Under the pieces are notes generated by a model, which saw nothing but the letters and a program-made list of their open reading frames with translations, ran no database searches and had not been told where the DNA came from. Made by a program: the position numbers and the translations under genes. Below, one piece after another: positions 1 to 7,333 of a stretch of DNA of 64,000 nt. The DNA is from CAJWOS01 sp964502005. GTDB lineage: Bacteria; Myxococcota_A; UBA796; UBA2385. The stretch spans positions 310,001 through 374,000 of the forward strand of contig CAZCUX010000003.1 of NCBI GenBank assembly GCA_964502005.1, in the 5' to 3' direction. Position 1 is the first letter of the stretch. Every line of letters starts with the position of its first letter.

Positions 1-1
1 G

Positions 2-430
2 TTTGCGATGGGCGGGCAAACGGATGCTGCGCCCTGGTGGGTGTTGTCGCCCTTGTCTGTCGGTAGCGCCGTCGGTTGGGGCTGGGCCATCGGCGGCCTG
101 TCGGCGGTGGTCGAAGGCGCGGCGGTGCTGTCGCTCGTTCATGCAGATGGGCGCGCGGTCAATGTCCACATCTGTCGTCGCTCTTTCCCTTCGGTCGGCG
201 TCGCACAGTCGGCGTTGTTTGACTTTGTGGCGATGGACGGACGTGCGGGCGGCGAGTCGACGCCCGAAGACCTCGGCCGGGTGGTCATGCGCGTGGCGCA
301 GCGGGTACGGGTCAACGAAGTTTCCCAAGGCGGAGAACTTGCGCCCTTTGCGCACCTGATGTCGCACGCGGAGCGGGAGCGGGTCTTTGGGCCAGGCCGC
401 TTGTTGCTGGGAGACGAAGCCGTCGGCTAG
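2..430 (+). CDS. Unknown protein, C-terminal part (5' end probably outside window)
   Basis: The frame is open to the left edge, so the ATG at position 8 may be internal and the gene may begin upstream. About 140 residues are visible. The first 45 or so are rich in Gly, Ala, Val and Trp, which could be a membrane-associated or glycine-rich buried stretch. The rest is soluble-looking, with a conserved-looking VHADGRAVNVHICRR strand and an amphipathic segment around EDLGRVVMRVAQRV. No signal peptide or catalytic motif is visible and I do not recognise the family. It ends at a TAG about 200 bp before the convergent sulfatase-fold gene. The codon pattern (GC-rich third positions) matches the real genes of the window, which is the main reason to call it. 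Confidence 0.5.
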   Translation, partial: FAMGGQTDAAPWWVLSPLSVGSAVGWGWAIGGLSAVVEGAAVLSLVHADGRAVNVHICRRSFPSVGVAQSALFDFVAMDGRAGGESTPEDLGRVVMRVAQRVRVNEVSQGGELAPFAHLMSHAERERVFGPGRLLLGDEAVG

Positions 431-629
431 TGCAGATGCCCGCGAATCGCAAGGATGAGTGGCTGCGCGCGTTTGGCGAACAATCGCCCACCAACCGCGC
501 CCGCGGCCACTCCGTGGTTGCCTACGACACGCCGTCCAGCGCGTTGACCCACCGGGTGCAGCGCGTTTGCGCTGGTTGCTGGACGGTTACCGGGGGCCGT
601 GGGAGCCGTCGCGTAGACACGCGGAGTGC

Positions 630-2054
630 CTATTCGTCGACGTAGCCGAGGTCTTTGAGCATTTGGTCGGTGGAGTCGTCGATGTCTGCGGGGCCAAGGA
701 TAGGAGCCGCGCCGGCCATTTCCGCCATATGCTGTTCCCATGCGGAAAGCTGCTTGCCGAGGGCGTTTGCGCGCCCGCGGCTCGTGCTCGCGACGTCCTT
801 TCGGGCAGCGATATCGGCCGCCGTATAGAGGGCGTCGGTCCAGGTCGCGTTTTTGCGCGTGCCTCGGTATTTGCGAATGAGCTGGTGGGCGCCGTCGTAC
901 ACCATTGATTTGTGGACCCTCCGAAAGTATGTCTCGGCGTAGACGGCTTCGTGGCTTGCTTTGTCGGTTTGGTCGAGTATGGCGCTTTTTTGGGAGGCAC
1001 CATCGAGTTCTTCCGTAGCCGCAAGTCCCAGTAGGTCGAGAATGGTTGGAACCACGTCGATATTCATCGAAAGGCCGCCGATTTCTCGACCTGGATTGGG
1101 CAGCGACGGATGGAACACAATCCAGGGGGTTTGGGTGGTAGAGCGATAGAGGTGATTGCCGTGCTCTGGGCCGTGGTGGCGGGGAAAACTGAGCCCTTCG
1201 CCATGGTCCGCTGCAACAACGACGAGGAGGTTGGGGCGGTCTTCGTGGAGTTCAGCGACCAAGCGCGCGAGCTGCGCGTCGATGGACCGCAACGCGCTGT
1301 CGTAGTGGCGCAAGCGCGCCTTTTCCCCCATGAACAAAGGCCAGTACTTTTCGGGGTCTTGGGTGGGCTTGTGGCCGTCGAGCACATTGACGCGCATGTA
1401 CAAGCGCCGGTCACGGGGAACTTGGTTTGCGAGTGCCAGCGCCTCATCGACAATTTCCTGGGCATTGGCGATGTGGGGGCGCTCTTTGTAGGTGCCCGCC
1501 GGCTCATGGTAGTGGTCGAAGCCTTGGGCGAGCCCGAACATGGCCTTGAGGTTTGGATTCGCCGATGCGCCCACCGTGACGTAGTTGTGGGCCTTGAGGT
1601 GCTCCGCCAGGGTGGTGTGGTCCGGGTGGAGTTGGGAGGTGAAGCCGCTTCCTTGGTTGGGGTCGTCGAGGCGCAGAACGCGGGGCCAGCGGCCGGTCAC
1701 GAGGGCGCCCATGCCGGGGCGGGTCCACGGTGCTTGGGAGAAGTGCTCTTTGAACCAAACGCCGGAACGGGCGAGCTTGTCGATGAAGGGCGTTGTGGGT
1801 TGGGTATTTCCGTAGACGCCGATTCGGTCGGTGCGCAGGGTGCACACGGCCATGAGCAGCACGTCGGTGTGTTGCGCATGGAGGGGAAGGTCGGGATCTG
1901 CTGCGGTGATGCGCGCGAACGTTTCCGCGGAGATCGTATCGGGGCGCTCGGGCACAATCGTGTTGTGGTACGCGAGCCATATGGTGGCGCTCGCGGCCAA
2001 AACAGCCACCCCCAGCGTGGCCCCCAAGACTCGGATTTTCCGATTGTGAACCAT
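630..2054 (-). CDS. Sulfatase-fold (alkaline phosphatase superfamily) envelope protein
   Basis: A 474-residue protein with an N-terminal membrane segment or uncleaved signal (about residues 8-28) followed by a sulfatase-type catalytic domain. Family landmarks are TLRTDRIGVYG near residue 75, TPFIDKLARSG, the nucleophile block PWTRPGMGALVTG, ADHGEG and a following HGNHLYRS block. Cys/Ser of the formylglycine motif CxPSR is absent; Thr occupies that position, as in phosphoethanolamine-transferase-like relatives. The first metal-ligand Asp of the usual DTLR motif is Cys here (AVCTLR). It may therefore hydrolyse or transfer phosphate or phosphodiester groups, or be an inactive homologue. The ATG at 2054 is preferred because AGAGGA sits just upstream; a longer reading would begin at 2093. 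It is divergent from the HmuY-like gene, which shares a 135-bp promoter gap. Confidence 0.8.
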   Translation of the reverse strand: MVHNRKIRVLGATLGVAVLAASATIWLAYHNTIVPERPDTISAETFARITAADPDLPLHAQHTDVLLMAVCTLRTDRIGVYGNTQPTTPFIDKLARSGVWFKEHFSQAPWTRPGMGALVTGRWPRVLRLDDPNQGSGFTSQLHPDHTTLAEHLKAHNYVTVGASANPNLKAMFGLAQGFDHYHEPAGTYKERPHIANAQEIVDEALALANQVPRDRRLYMRVNVLDGHKPTQDPEKYWPLFMGEKARLRHYDSALRSIDAQLARLVAELHEDRPNLLVVVAADHGEGLSFPRHHGPEHGNHLYRSTTQTPWIVFHPSLPNPGREIGGLSMNIDVVPTILDLLGLAATEELDGASQKSAILDQTDKASHEAVYAETYFRRVHKSMVYDGAHQLIRKYRGTRKNATWTDALYTAADIAARKDVASTSRGRANALGKQLSAWEQHMAEMAGAAPILGPADIDDSTDQMLKDLGYVDE

Positions 2055-2189
2055 GGTCCTCTCGTCGCAATCGTGCAACGTTCGGGGTAGCATGGTTGGG
2101 TCGGCGGGTCACCCGATGGGCTCCCTTTCTAGGGGCCATGCGTTACGCAGATGCGTCGTTCTCGGAATCAAACCCGCCTGGAGGATTCA

Positions 2190-2993
2190 ATGCGCGCCAT
2201 CTTGTTGGCACTTGTCCTGGCTACAACGGCTTGCTCTGGAAGCAGCTCCCCGAAAGACACAAATCCTTCAGACAGCACGGGCTCGACTTCGGGCGAAGGT
2301 GAAGGCGAAGGTGAGGGCGAAGGCGAAGCGCCGGACGCGGTGTGCACCGAGCCCACCGAGATTCCGTGCACCGACGCCATCATCCTTGACATGTCTTTGC
2401 ATGATGACAAAGTGAGCGATGACGAAGTGTCGAACACCACCGATGGCGGGGATTTTGTGTCCTTTGTGGATGCGTCCGCGGGTGGGTACAACAACGCGGC
2501 CAACAATCCGTGGGTTTACGTCAAGTTTACAACGGATGGATTGGTTCGGGTCGACATCGACGACGAAACGGCGTTGGAGTCGATGGACTGGGACCTCGCG
2601 ATGCGCCGCTATATTCTGCGACTGAATGGCGGTTCATCGGGCCCTTCTTGCGTCGGTGCCGCTTCGTTTGCAGAGTCGACGTACGCCGATTTGACGACCA
2701 TCCCCGATGGCCTGAGCTATCGAATGGATGATTATTATACTTCGGATTGTACACTCAAAACCGATAGCAGCGGCTTGCCGGGAAGCCCGGCCGTCGCGCT
2801 CGGGCCCTGGTGGTCGTACGACGGCTGCGTGCAGACCACGATGGTGCCCCACCTGATTCAGCTCGCTGACGGCCATATCGTCAAGCTGGTGGTGGAGCAG
2901 TATTACGCCATCGACCAAGAAGGCTGCAACAACGGCACGAGCACCGGCGACGATTCCGGCAAATTTACCCTGCGCTGGATGTTTATGAACTGA
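2190..2993 (+). CDS. HmuY-like lipoprotein
   Basis: A 267-residue lipoprotein. The signal peptide ends in a lipobox (LATTAC, Cys at 15), and a Ser/Thr linker and a (GE)n acidic tether of about a dozen residues follow. The core resembles the HmuY haem-binding family of Bacteroidetes and myxobacteria: a strand motif WDLAMRRYILRLNGGSSG near residue 135 is the characteristic block. Whether haem is bound cannot be read from sequence; no clear pair of axial His is obvious. GGAGG lies 7 nt upstream of the chosen ATG, which excludes the upstream in-frame Met. The gene converges with the methyltransferase and their coding ends overlap by 11 bp. The fold family is reasonably supported; the ligand is inference. 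Confidence 0.7.
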   Translation: MRAILLALVLATTACSGSSSPKDTNPSDSTGSTSGEGEGEGEGEGEAPDAVCTEPTEIPCTDAIILDMSLHDDKVSDDEVSNTTDGGDFVSFVDASAGGYNNAANNPWVYVKFTTDGLVRVDIDDETALESMDWDLAMRRYILRLNGGSSGPSCVGAASFAESTYADLTTIPDGLSYRMDDYYTSDCTLKTDSSGLPGSPAVALGPWWSYDGCVQTTMVPHLIQLADGHIVKLVVEQYYAIDQEGCNNGTSTGDDSGKFTLRWMFMN

Positions 2994-3849
2994 GCGTCGG
3001 CGCTCGGTTCGCCTTGGGCAAATACGGGGGCGCGCCCATCAGCTCCCGTATTTCGAGGTATTCGTCGGTCATGCGGCCATCGGCCTCGCGCACGACAATC
3101 GGCGGCCCATCGTTGCGCGCGCCGGCAAAGCCAACGGCCCACACCACGATAGTAGGCTGGCGATTGCGGCGGAAGTAAACGTCGCGCCGGTCGAGAATCT
3201 GCAAGCCATGCTGTTTCATGGCGTCTTCGGGTCGGGGGTCGCCCCAAGCGTGCACCAGGCAAAATACGCCATCGGGCGTGAGCGCGCGCGCAGCGGCTTC
3301 GCAATAGGCGTAGACGTCGCCGCGAAGCTCCATGCGGCAGGCGGCGCGTTGGTGGTGGGGCGACACGACGCCTTTGCCGAGCGGAATATACGGGGGGCTG
3401 CCGGTCACGAGGTCGAATGTGTGGGCATCTTCATCGGGAAGCGCCGTGGGTGCGCGAAAGTCGGAGTGTCGCAGCTCAACGACATCTTCGAGGCCATTCC
3501 AGCGGAGCGTATGGCGATTGAGGCGGTGGCTGATGTCTTGGGCCTCAATGCCCACCATAATGGGCTTGGGGTGCGGTGGGTCGACGCGCACGCGGTTGTG
3601 GGCGGCATCGGGGCGTCCCAGGCGGTGCCACAGCACCATCGTGCCGACCGAGCCGATGCCTGTCCCGAGGTCGAGGTGGCGTACTGGCGCGGGCCGGTGT
3701 TGGAGCGCGAGATAGGCGGTCAGCAGGTCGTCGGTGCTAAAGCGGTGCCCGCCGACCAATTGGTGAATGTGCCAGTCACCGGAGATTCGGTCGAGGGTGA
3801 CGGCCTCGGGCACGTCGGGGAGAGATACGGTAATATCCTGACGGGGCAT
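2983..3849 (-). CDS. SAM-dependent methyltransferase, TrmN6/YfiC-like
   Basis: A 288-residue class I methyltransferase. SAM-binding motif I is LDLGTGIGSVG (about residues 59-69), an acidic residue follows motif II (GIEAQD), and motif IV is TGSPPYIPLG, an N6-adenine type catalytic loop (SPPY in place of NPPY). This layout, with the N-terminal HRFSTDDLLTAY segment, is typical of enzymes methylating N6 of adenosine 37 in tRNA1(Val) (TrmN6) and of related HemK/RsmC-like proteins. It is about 40 residues longer than E. coli TrmN6, with an insertion after motif I. AAGGAA precedes the ATG. It is the last gene of a leftward three-gene cluster, 21 bp after the cytochrome gene. The substrate assignment is inference. 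Confidence 0.72.
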   Translation of the reverse strand: MPRQDITVSLPDVPEAVTLDRISGDWHIHQLVGGHRFSTDDLLTAYLALQHRPAPVRHLDLGTGIGSVGTMVLWHRLGRPDAAHNRVRVDPPHPKPIMVGIEAQDISHRLNRHTLRWNGLEDVVELRHSDFRAPTALPDEDAHTFDLVTGSPPYIPLGKGVVSPHHQRAACRMELRGDVYAYCEAAARALTPDGVFCLVHAWGDPRPEDAMKQHGLQILDRRDVYFRRNRQPTIVVWAVGFAGARNDGPPIVVREADGRMTDEYLEIRELMGAPPYLPKANRAPTLSS

Positions 3850-3870
3850 CGGTGTTCCTTTTCGGGGCCG

Positions 3871-5229
3871 CTATCGCGTCTCCGGGCTCTTGGCTGGTAA
3901 TCCCGTGGCGGTTTGGGCGGCAGCGACGCACTGTGGCATCGGCTCCATCGGCGTTGTCGGCAGGCCCGCGCGCTGTCGGATGTCGGCTTGAAGCCGCAGT
4001 AGTGCTTCGTTCCAGGGATTTGCGGTCAGCCCAGCATAAGCGACGTGTGCGGCGGAGTTGAGGTCGCCTTCGTCGAGGAGCGCGGTTGTAAGCGCGACCT
4101 GCGCGTGCGGGTCGGTGGGGTGGTCGAGGAAGGCGCGCTGTGCTGCGGCAAGGGGCGCGGAGGGGCGCGGAGCTTCGGTTGCGGCGTCGGGCGCTTGCAG
4201 CGGAAACACGGCGGCGGAGGTAAAGACGACCGCGCTCGTGACGACGGCGTCGGAGGGCAGCAGCACCGGCCCCGGCGTTCGCTCGTCGGGGCCAAAGCCC
4301 ACGACGGGCGGTGGCGGTGCCTTCGAACGGGACGCGTCGACGCGGACCAATTGCACGACGGCATCGTGTGCCTCGGGAACGGCGATGGGCGCAAAGGACA
4401 GAGTCGCGTGTCCTTGGGGGGCAATCGTCGGGAGGGCTTCGGTGGGTGTCAGGACCACGGTAGCAACCGGCGTTTGCAGGACCCAGGTGCTCGCGTCGAG
4501 CGCCTGGGGGGTCACCGTATGCACGGTCGAAGCATTGGTGATGATTGCCGTGAGAAGTAGCTGTTGGTGGTCGTTTATGCTGCCAGCAATGGTCAGGTCT
4601 ACGCGGTGTGCGTCGTGCCGGGCGTGCATCGCAGATGGTTCGGCGGGCCACGCGACGGCGCCTTCGCCCGCGACCATTCCGTGCGCACGGCCCGATTTGG
4701 GGATTGGCAAGGGCTGGTCGCGGCGGGGCAGCAAGGACACGACGGGAAGGGGCGGTTGTGGGCGGGCACGGTCGATTTGGGGCAGGTGGCACGACGCACA
4801 ATCGGCCGCCGACGGCGCTGTATGGCAATGGCTGCACGGTGTGGTTTCGGGAGCCAACGCCGGATGTTCCGCGTTGGTCGACAATGGCGTACTGGGGTGG
4901 CACGCGCGGCAGCCAACCCTTGTTTGACCGCTACCATCTCCATGGCAGGGCGCACATCGTGGGGAAAGAGTCTCACCAGCGGTATTGTGTGCACCATGCG
5001 CCCATTCTGCCGCAACGTCCGCGTGGCATTCGATACACGAGCGGTCGTCTTCGGCCTTGGCTTTCACGCCCAGTGGGGGCGGAATGTGCTCGGGAGGAAA
5101 CGGGCGCTCCATCGGCGCTTCGGCACAGCCCACCATCGCGAAGTACGCGCTTGCGAGCAGCAGCGGTTGTGCAAGCCGGCGCAGGCGGGCGACCCACAGC
5201 CGCGTTGCATGCACTGAATGAATGCTCAT
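3871..5229 (-). CDS. Pentahaem c-type cytochrome lipoprotein with C-terminal TPR-like region
   Basis: A 452-residue exported protein. The signal peptide ends at a lipobox-like AMVGC (Cys 35). Five CXXCH haem-binding motifs follow within about 85 residues: CIECH (65), CAPCH (92), CRACH (107), CSHCH (132) and CASCH (144). The middle third is a beta-rich domain, and the last 100 residues look like one or two TPR helices. This resembles periplasmic multihaem electron-transfer proteins of the cytochrome c554/NapC-partner type, but I cannot name the redox partner. Its ATG overlaps the aldehyde dehydrogenase stop (ATGA), indicating translational coupling. A perfect 9-bp dyad covers the same overlap. 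Export and haem attachment follow from the motifs; the partner is unknown. Confidence 0.8.
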   Translation of the reverse strand: MSIHSVHATRLWVARLRRLAQPLLLASAYFAMVGCAEAPMERPFPPEHIPPPLGVKAKAEDDRSCIECHADVAAEWAHGAHNTAGETLSPRCAPCHGDGSGQTRVGCRACHPSTPLSTNAEHPALAPETTPCSHCHTAPSAADCASCHLPQIDRARPQPPLPVVSLLPRRDQPLPIPKSGRAHGMVAGEGAVAWPAEPSAMHARHDAHRVDLTIAGSINDHQQLLLTAIITNASTVHTVTPQALDASTWVLQTPVATVVLTPTEALPTIAPQGHATLSFAPIAVPEAHDAVVQLVRVDASRSKAPPPPVVGFGPDERTPGPVLLPSDAVVTSAVVFTSAAVFPLQAPDAATEAPRPSAPLAAAQRAFLDHPTDPHAQVALTTALLDEGDLNSAAHVAYAGLTANPWNEALLRLQADIRQRAGLPTTPMEPMPQCVAAAQTATGLPAKSPETR

Positions 5230-5234
5230 TCAGT
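5213..5234. promoter_or_regulatory. Perfect 9-bp dyad over the ATGA junction (FadR-like operator or hairpin)
   Basis: ACTGAATGA and TCATTCAGT flank a 4-nt centre. The inner TGAATGA-N4-TCATTCA resembles operators of TetR-type fatty-acid regulators such as Bacillus FadR. It covers the stop of the dehydrogenase gene and the start codon of the cytochrome gene, so in leftward mRNA it could also fold and mask that start. On the plus strand it is followed by TTTT. Which role applies is not resolved. Confidence 0.5.
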
Positions 5235-6623
5235 TTTGTGGGACGGGGAACCCGCGGGTCGCACGCTGTAGGTCTTTGTGTTCACAAACTCGAACAAGCC
5301 CACGGTTCCGAGCTCTCTGCCGTGCCCGGAGTCTTTGACTCCACCAAACGGGAGTCGCGGGTCGGAATACGAGAACTGGTTGACGAAAACCGAGCCAGCA
5401 TCGATTTGGTCGGCGATGGCGCGCGCGCGTTCGGTGGATTGGGTCCACACCGCGGCGGACAGTCCGTAGTTGGTTTGATTGGCCATGCGCACGGCATCTG
5501 CGTCGGAAGCACATCGAAACACGGCGGCGACCGGCCCGAACAGCTCTTCGTTGGCCGCGGCACAATCGCTCGGTACATCGACGAGGATGGTCGGCGGGTA
5601 AAAGAATCCGGGACCGGAGGACGGCGTGCCGCCGAGCGCCACATGGGCCCCGGCTGCGACGCTTTCGGTCACTTGGCGGTGGAGGGTGGCGACGAGGTCG
5701 GCCCGCGCGAGGGGGCCAAGCTGGGTTGTGGGGTCGCGGGGGTCGCCCATTCGCAGTGCGGCCATCGCGGTAGTGAGACCGTGAACGAAAACATCGTGTA
5801 CATCATTGTGTACAATGAAACGCTTGGCGGCGATACAAGACTGGCCATTGTTGAGGCAGCGAGAGGTCGTGGCGGCGGCGATGGCGGCGGGAAGGTCTGC
5901 GTCGTCGAGGACGATGAATGGGTCAGATCCCCCGAGTTCGAGCACGCACTTTTTCAATGCCTCTCCGGCTTGGGCCGCGACGGCCCGACCTGCGCGTTCG
6001 CTGCCGGTGAGCGTGACCGCGGCCACCCGGCGGTCGTGGATGACTCCCGGCACATCGGGCGTGTCGATTCGCAAGTCGACGAGGAGCCCCGCGGGCAGGC
6101 CAGCGTCGTGACACACGCGCGCCAAGGCATCGGCCGTTCCAAAAGTATTGGGCGCATGTTTCATCAATACGGCGTTTCCAGCCATCCATGCCGGCGCGGC
6201 GAAGCGGAACAACTGCCACGCGGGAAAGTTCCAGGGCAGCACCAAAAGGATGACGCCCAAGGGCTGTGCTTGCACTTCATTATACGGAGCTGCGGCGGCG
6301 ACGATGCGCGGTTGCAGTAAAACCGGCGCCTGTTCGGCGTAATGCTGGCAGACCCATGCGCATTTTCGTATCTCGGCCTCGGCTTCGAGGATGGGCTTTC
6401 CCATCTCTTCGGTCATAGACGCGGCAATCGACGTCCTGTTTTCTTCGAGTGCGCGCGCGACGGCCTGCACGACCTGCGCACGCTCTGCGAGTGGTTTGCG
6501 CCGCCAAATGTGTGCTGCTGCGGAGGCGCGGGCCAATGCCGCTTCCGTATCGGCGGGGTTGAGGTAGGTCCAGGTTGCCAACGCCTGTGCCGTCGTGGGA
6601 TTGCAGGTGGTAAATGTCGTCAC
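5226..6623 (-). CDS. NAD(P)-dependent aldehyde dehydrogenase (succinate-semialdehyde type)
   Basis: A 465-residue ALDH-superfamily enzyme oxidising an aldehyde to the acid. Visible motifs are LPWNFPAWQ (cofactor-binding Asn loop), LTGSERAGR, ELGGSDPFIVL with the general-base Glu, NNGQSCIAAKR with the catalytic Cys, and EELFGPVAAVF near the C-terminus. The NNGQSC and EMGKP signatures point to the GabD/Sad subgroup, although substrate cannot be fixed. GTG at 6623 is preferred because AAGGAAGG lies a few bases upstream; an in-frame TTG at 6647 would add eight residues. It is the first gene of the leftward cluster with the pentahaem cytochrome, overlapping it by 4 bp. A role in semialdehyde oxidation feeding the respiratory chain is inference. 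Confidence 0.85.
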   Translation of the reverse strand: MTTFTTCNPTTAQALATWTYLNPADTEAALARASAAAHIWRRKPLAERAQVVQAVARALEENRTSIAASMTEEMGKPILEAEAEIRKCAWVCQHYAEQAPVLLQPRIVAAAAPYNEVQAQPLGVILLVLPWNFPAWQLFRFAAPAWMAGNAVLMKHAPNTFGTADALARVCHDAGLPAGLLVDLRIDTPDVPGVIHDRRVAAVTLTGSERAGRAVAAQAGEALKKCVLELGGSDPFIVLDDADLPAAIAAATTSRCLNNGQSCIAAKRFIVHNDVHDVFVHGLTTAMAALRMGDPRDPTTQLGPLARADLVATLHRQVTESVAAGAHVALGGTPSSGPGFFYPPTILVDVPSDCAAANEELFGPVAAVFRCASDADAVRMANQTNYGLSAAVWTQSTERARAIADQIDAGSVFVNQFSYSDPRLPFGGVKDSGHGRELGTVGLFEFVNTKTYSVRPAGSPSHKTE

Positions 6624-6700
6624 CAGACCTTCCTTCTGCTCGTCCAAGCGGGTTCTTATCCGATTGCGCAGGGGGATTCACGGAGTGTTTCGGTGCGCGA

Positions 6701-7333
6701 ATGGATACGTTGCAACAGTCTGCGATGGTGAAGCTGCCGCCTTCGTTTCCCTCAGGGCTTTCGTGGTTTCCCCATGCTTTTTCGGAGGAGGACGCCGCCG
6801 CGTTTCACGACGCCTTGCTCGCAGCGGTGCCTTGGGAGGTCCATTCCTTCGTGATTTTTGGAAAGTCGGTGCCGATGCCGCGGCGTATCCAAATGTATGG
6901 ACCGTTTGGGTATTCGTATTCGGGTGTCAACCATCCTCCCCGTCCACTTTTGCCGCTGCTGGAGCGCATTCGTGTTCGTGTGGAGGCGCTGACGGGCGCG
7001 GCTTACAACTCGGTCCTGGTCAATCACTATCGGTCGGGACGCGACAGTATGGGCTGGCATCAGGACAATGACTATCCTTGCGGCGCCCAGCCGACGGTCG
7101 CGAGTGTGTCGCTGGGGGCCACGCGCGTGTTTCGGTTTCGGAACCGGGTGCGCAAAGGGGCGTCGGTGGGGCTCCCGCTCCCATCCGGGAGTTTGCTGGT
7201 GATGGCGGGGGAGGCGTTGACCGAGTGGCAACACGCGCTGCCGCGCTCTTCTCGCGTGCAGGAATCCCGTATCAACCTGACGTTTCGGTGGATGACCGGC
7301 CAAACGCGGACTTCTTCCGGCGGCGCACCATAA
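6701..7333 (+). CDS. AlkB-family Fe(II)/2-oxoglutarate dioxygenase
   Basis: A 210-residue protein of the AlkB (2OG-Fe(II)) family, which removes alkyl lesions from nucleic-acid bases by oxidative demethylation. The NHYRSGRDSMGWHQDND block supplies the HxD iron ligands at about residues 117-119, EWQHALPR the distal His, and RINLTFRWM the 2-oxoglutarate-binding Arg pair. The pattern is closest to the ALKBH2/3-like group rather than E. coli AlkB. ATG at 6701 or 6725 could be the start; the divergent dehydrogenase start at 6623 leaves room for either. The last 62 bp overlap the convergent subtilisin gene in coding sequence. Confidence 0.88.
   Translation: MDTLQQSAMVKLPPSFPSGLSWFPHAFSEEDAAAFHDALLAAVPWEVHSFVIFGKSVPMPRRIQMYGPFGYSYSGVNHPPRPLLPLLERIRVRVEALTGAAYNSVLVNHYRSGRDSMGWHQDNDYPCGAQPTVASVSLGATRVFRFRNRVRKGASVGLPLPSGSLLVMAGEALTEWQHALPRSSRVQESRINLTFRWMTGQTRTSSGGAP

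Noticed and set aside
4608..6320. 570-codon rightward frame over the cytochrome/dehydrogenase genes
   Set aside because: Arg/Gly-rich antisense shadow; the leftward frames carry haem and ALDH motifs.
5226..6623. The aldehyde dehydrogenase as BoxD of the box pathway
   Set aside because: It resembles succinate-semialdehyde dehydrogenases, is 12 kb away on the other strand and sits in a cytochrome operon.
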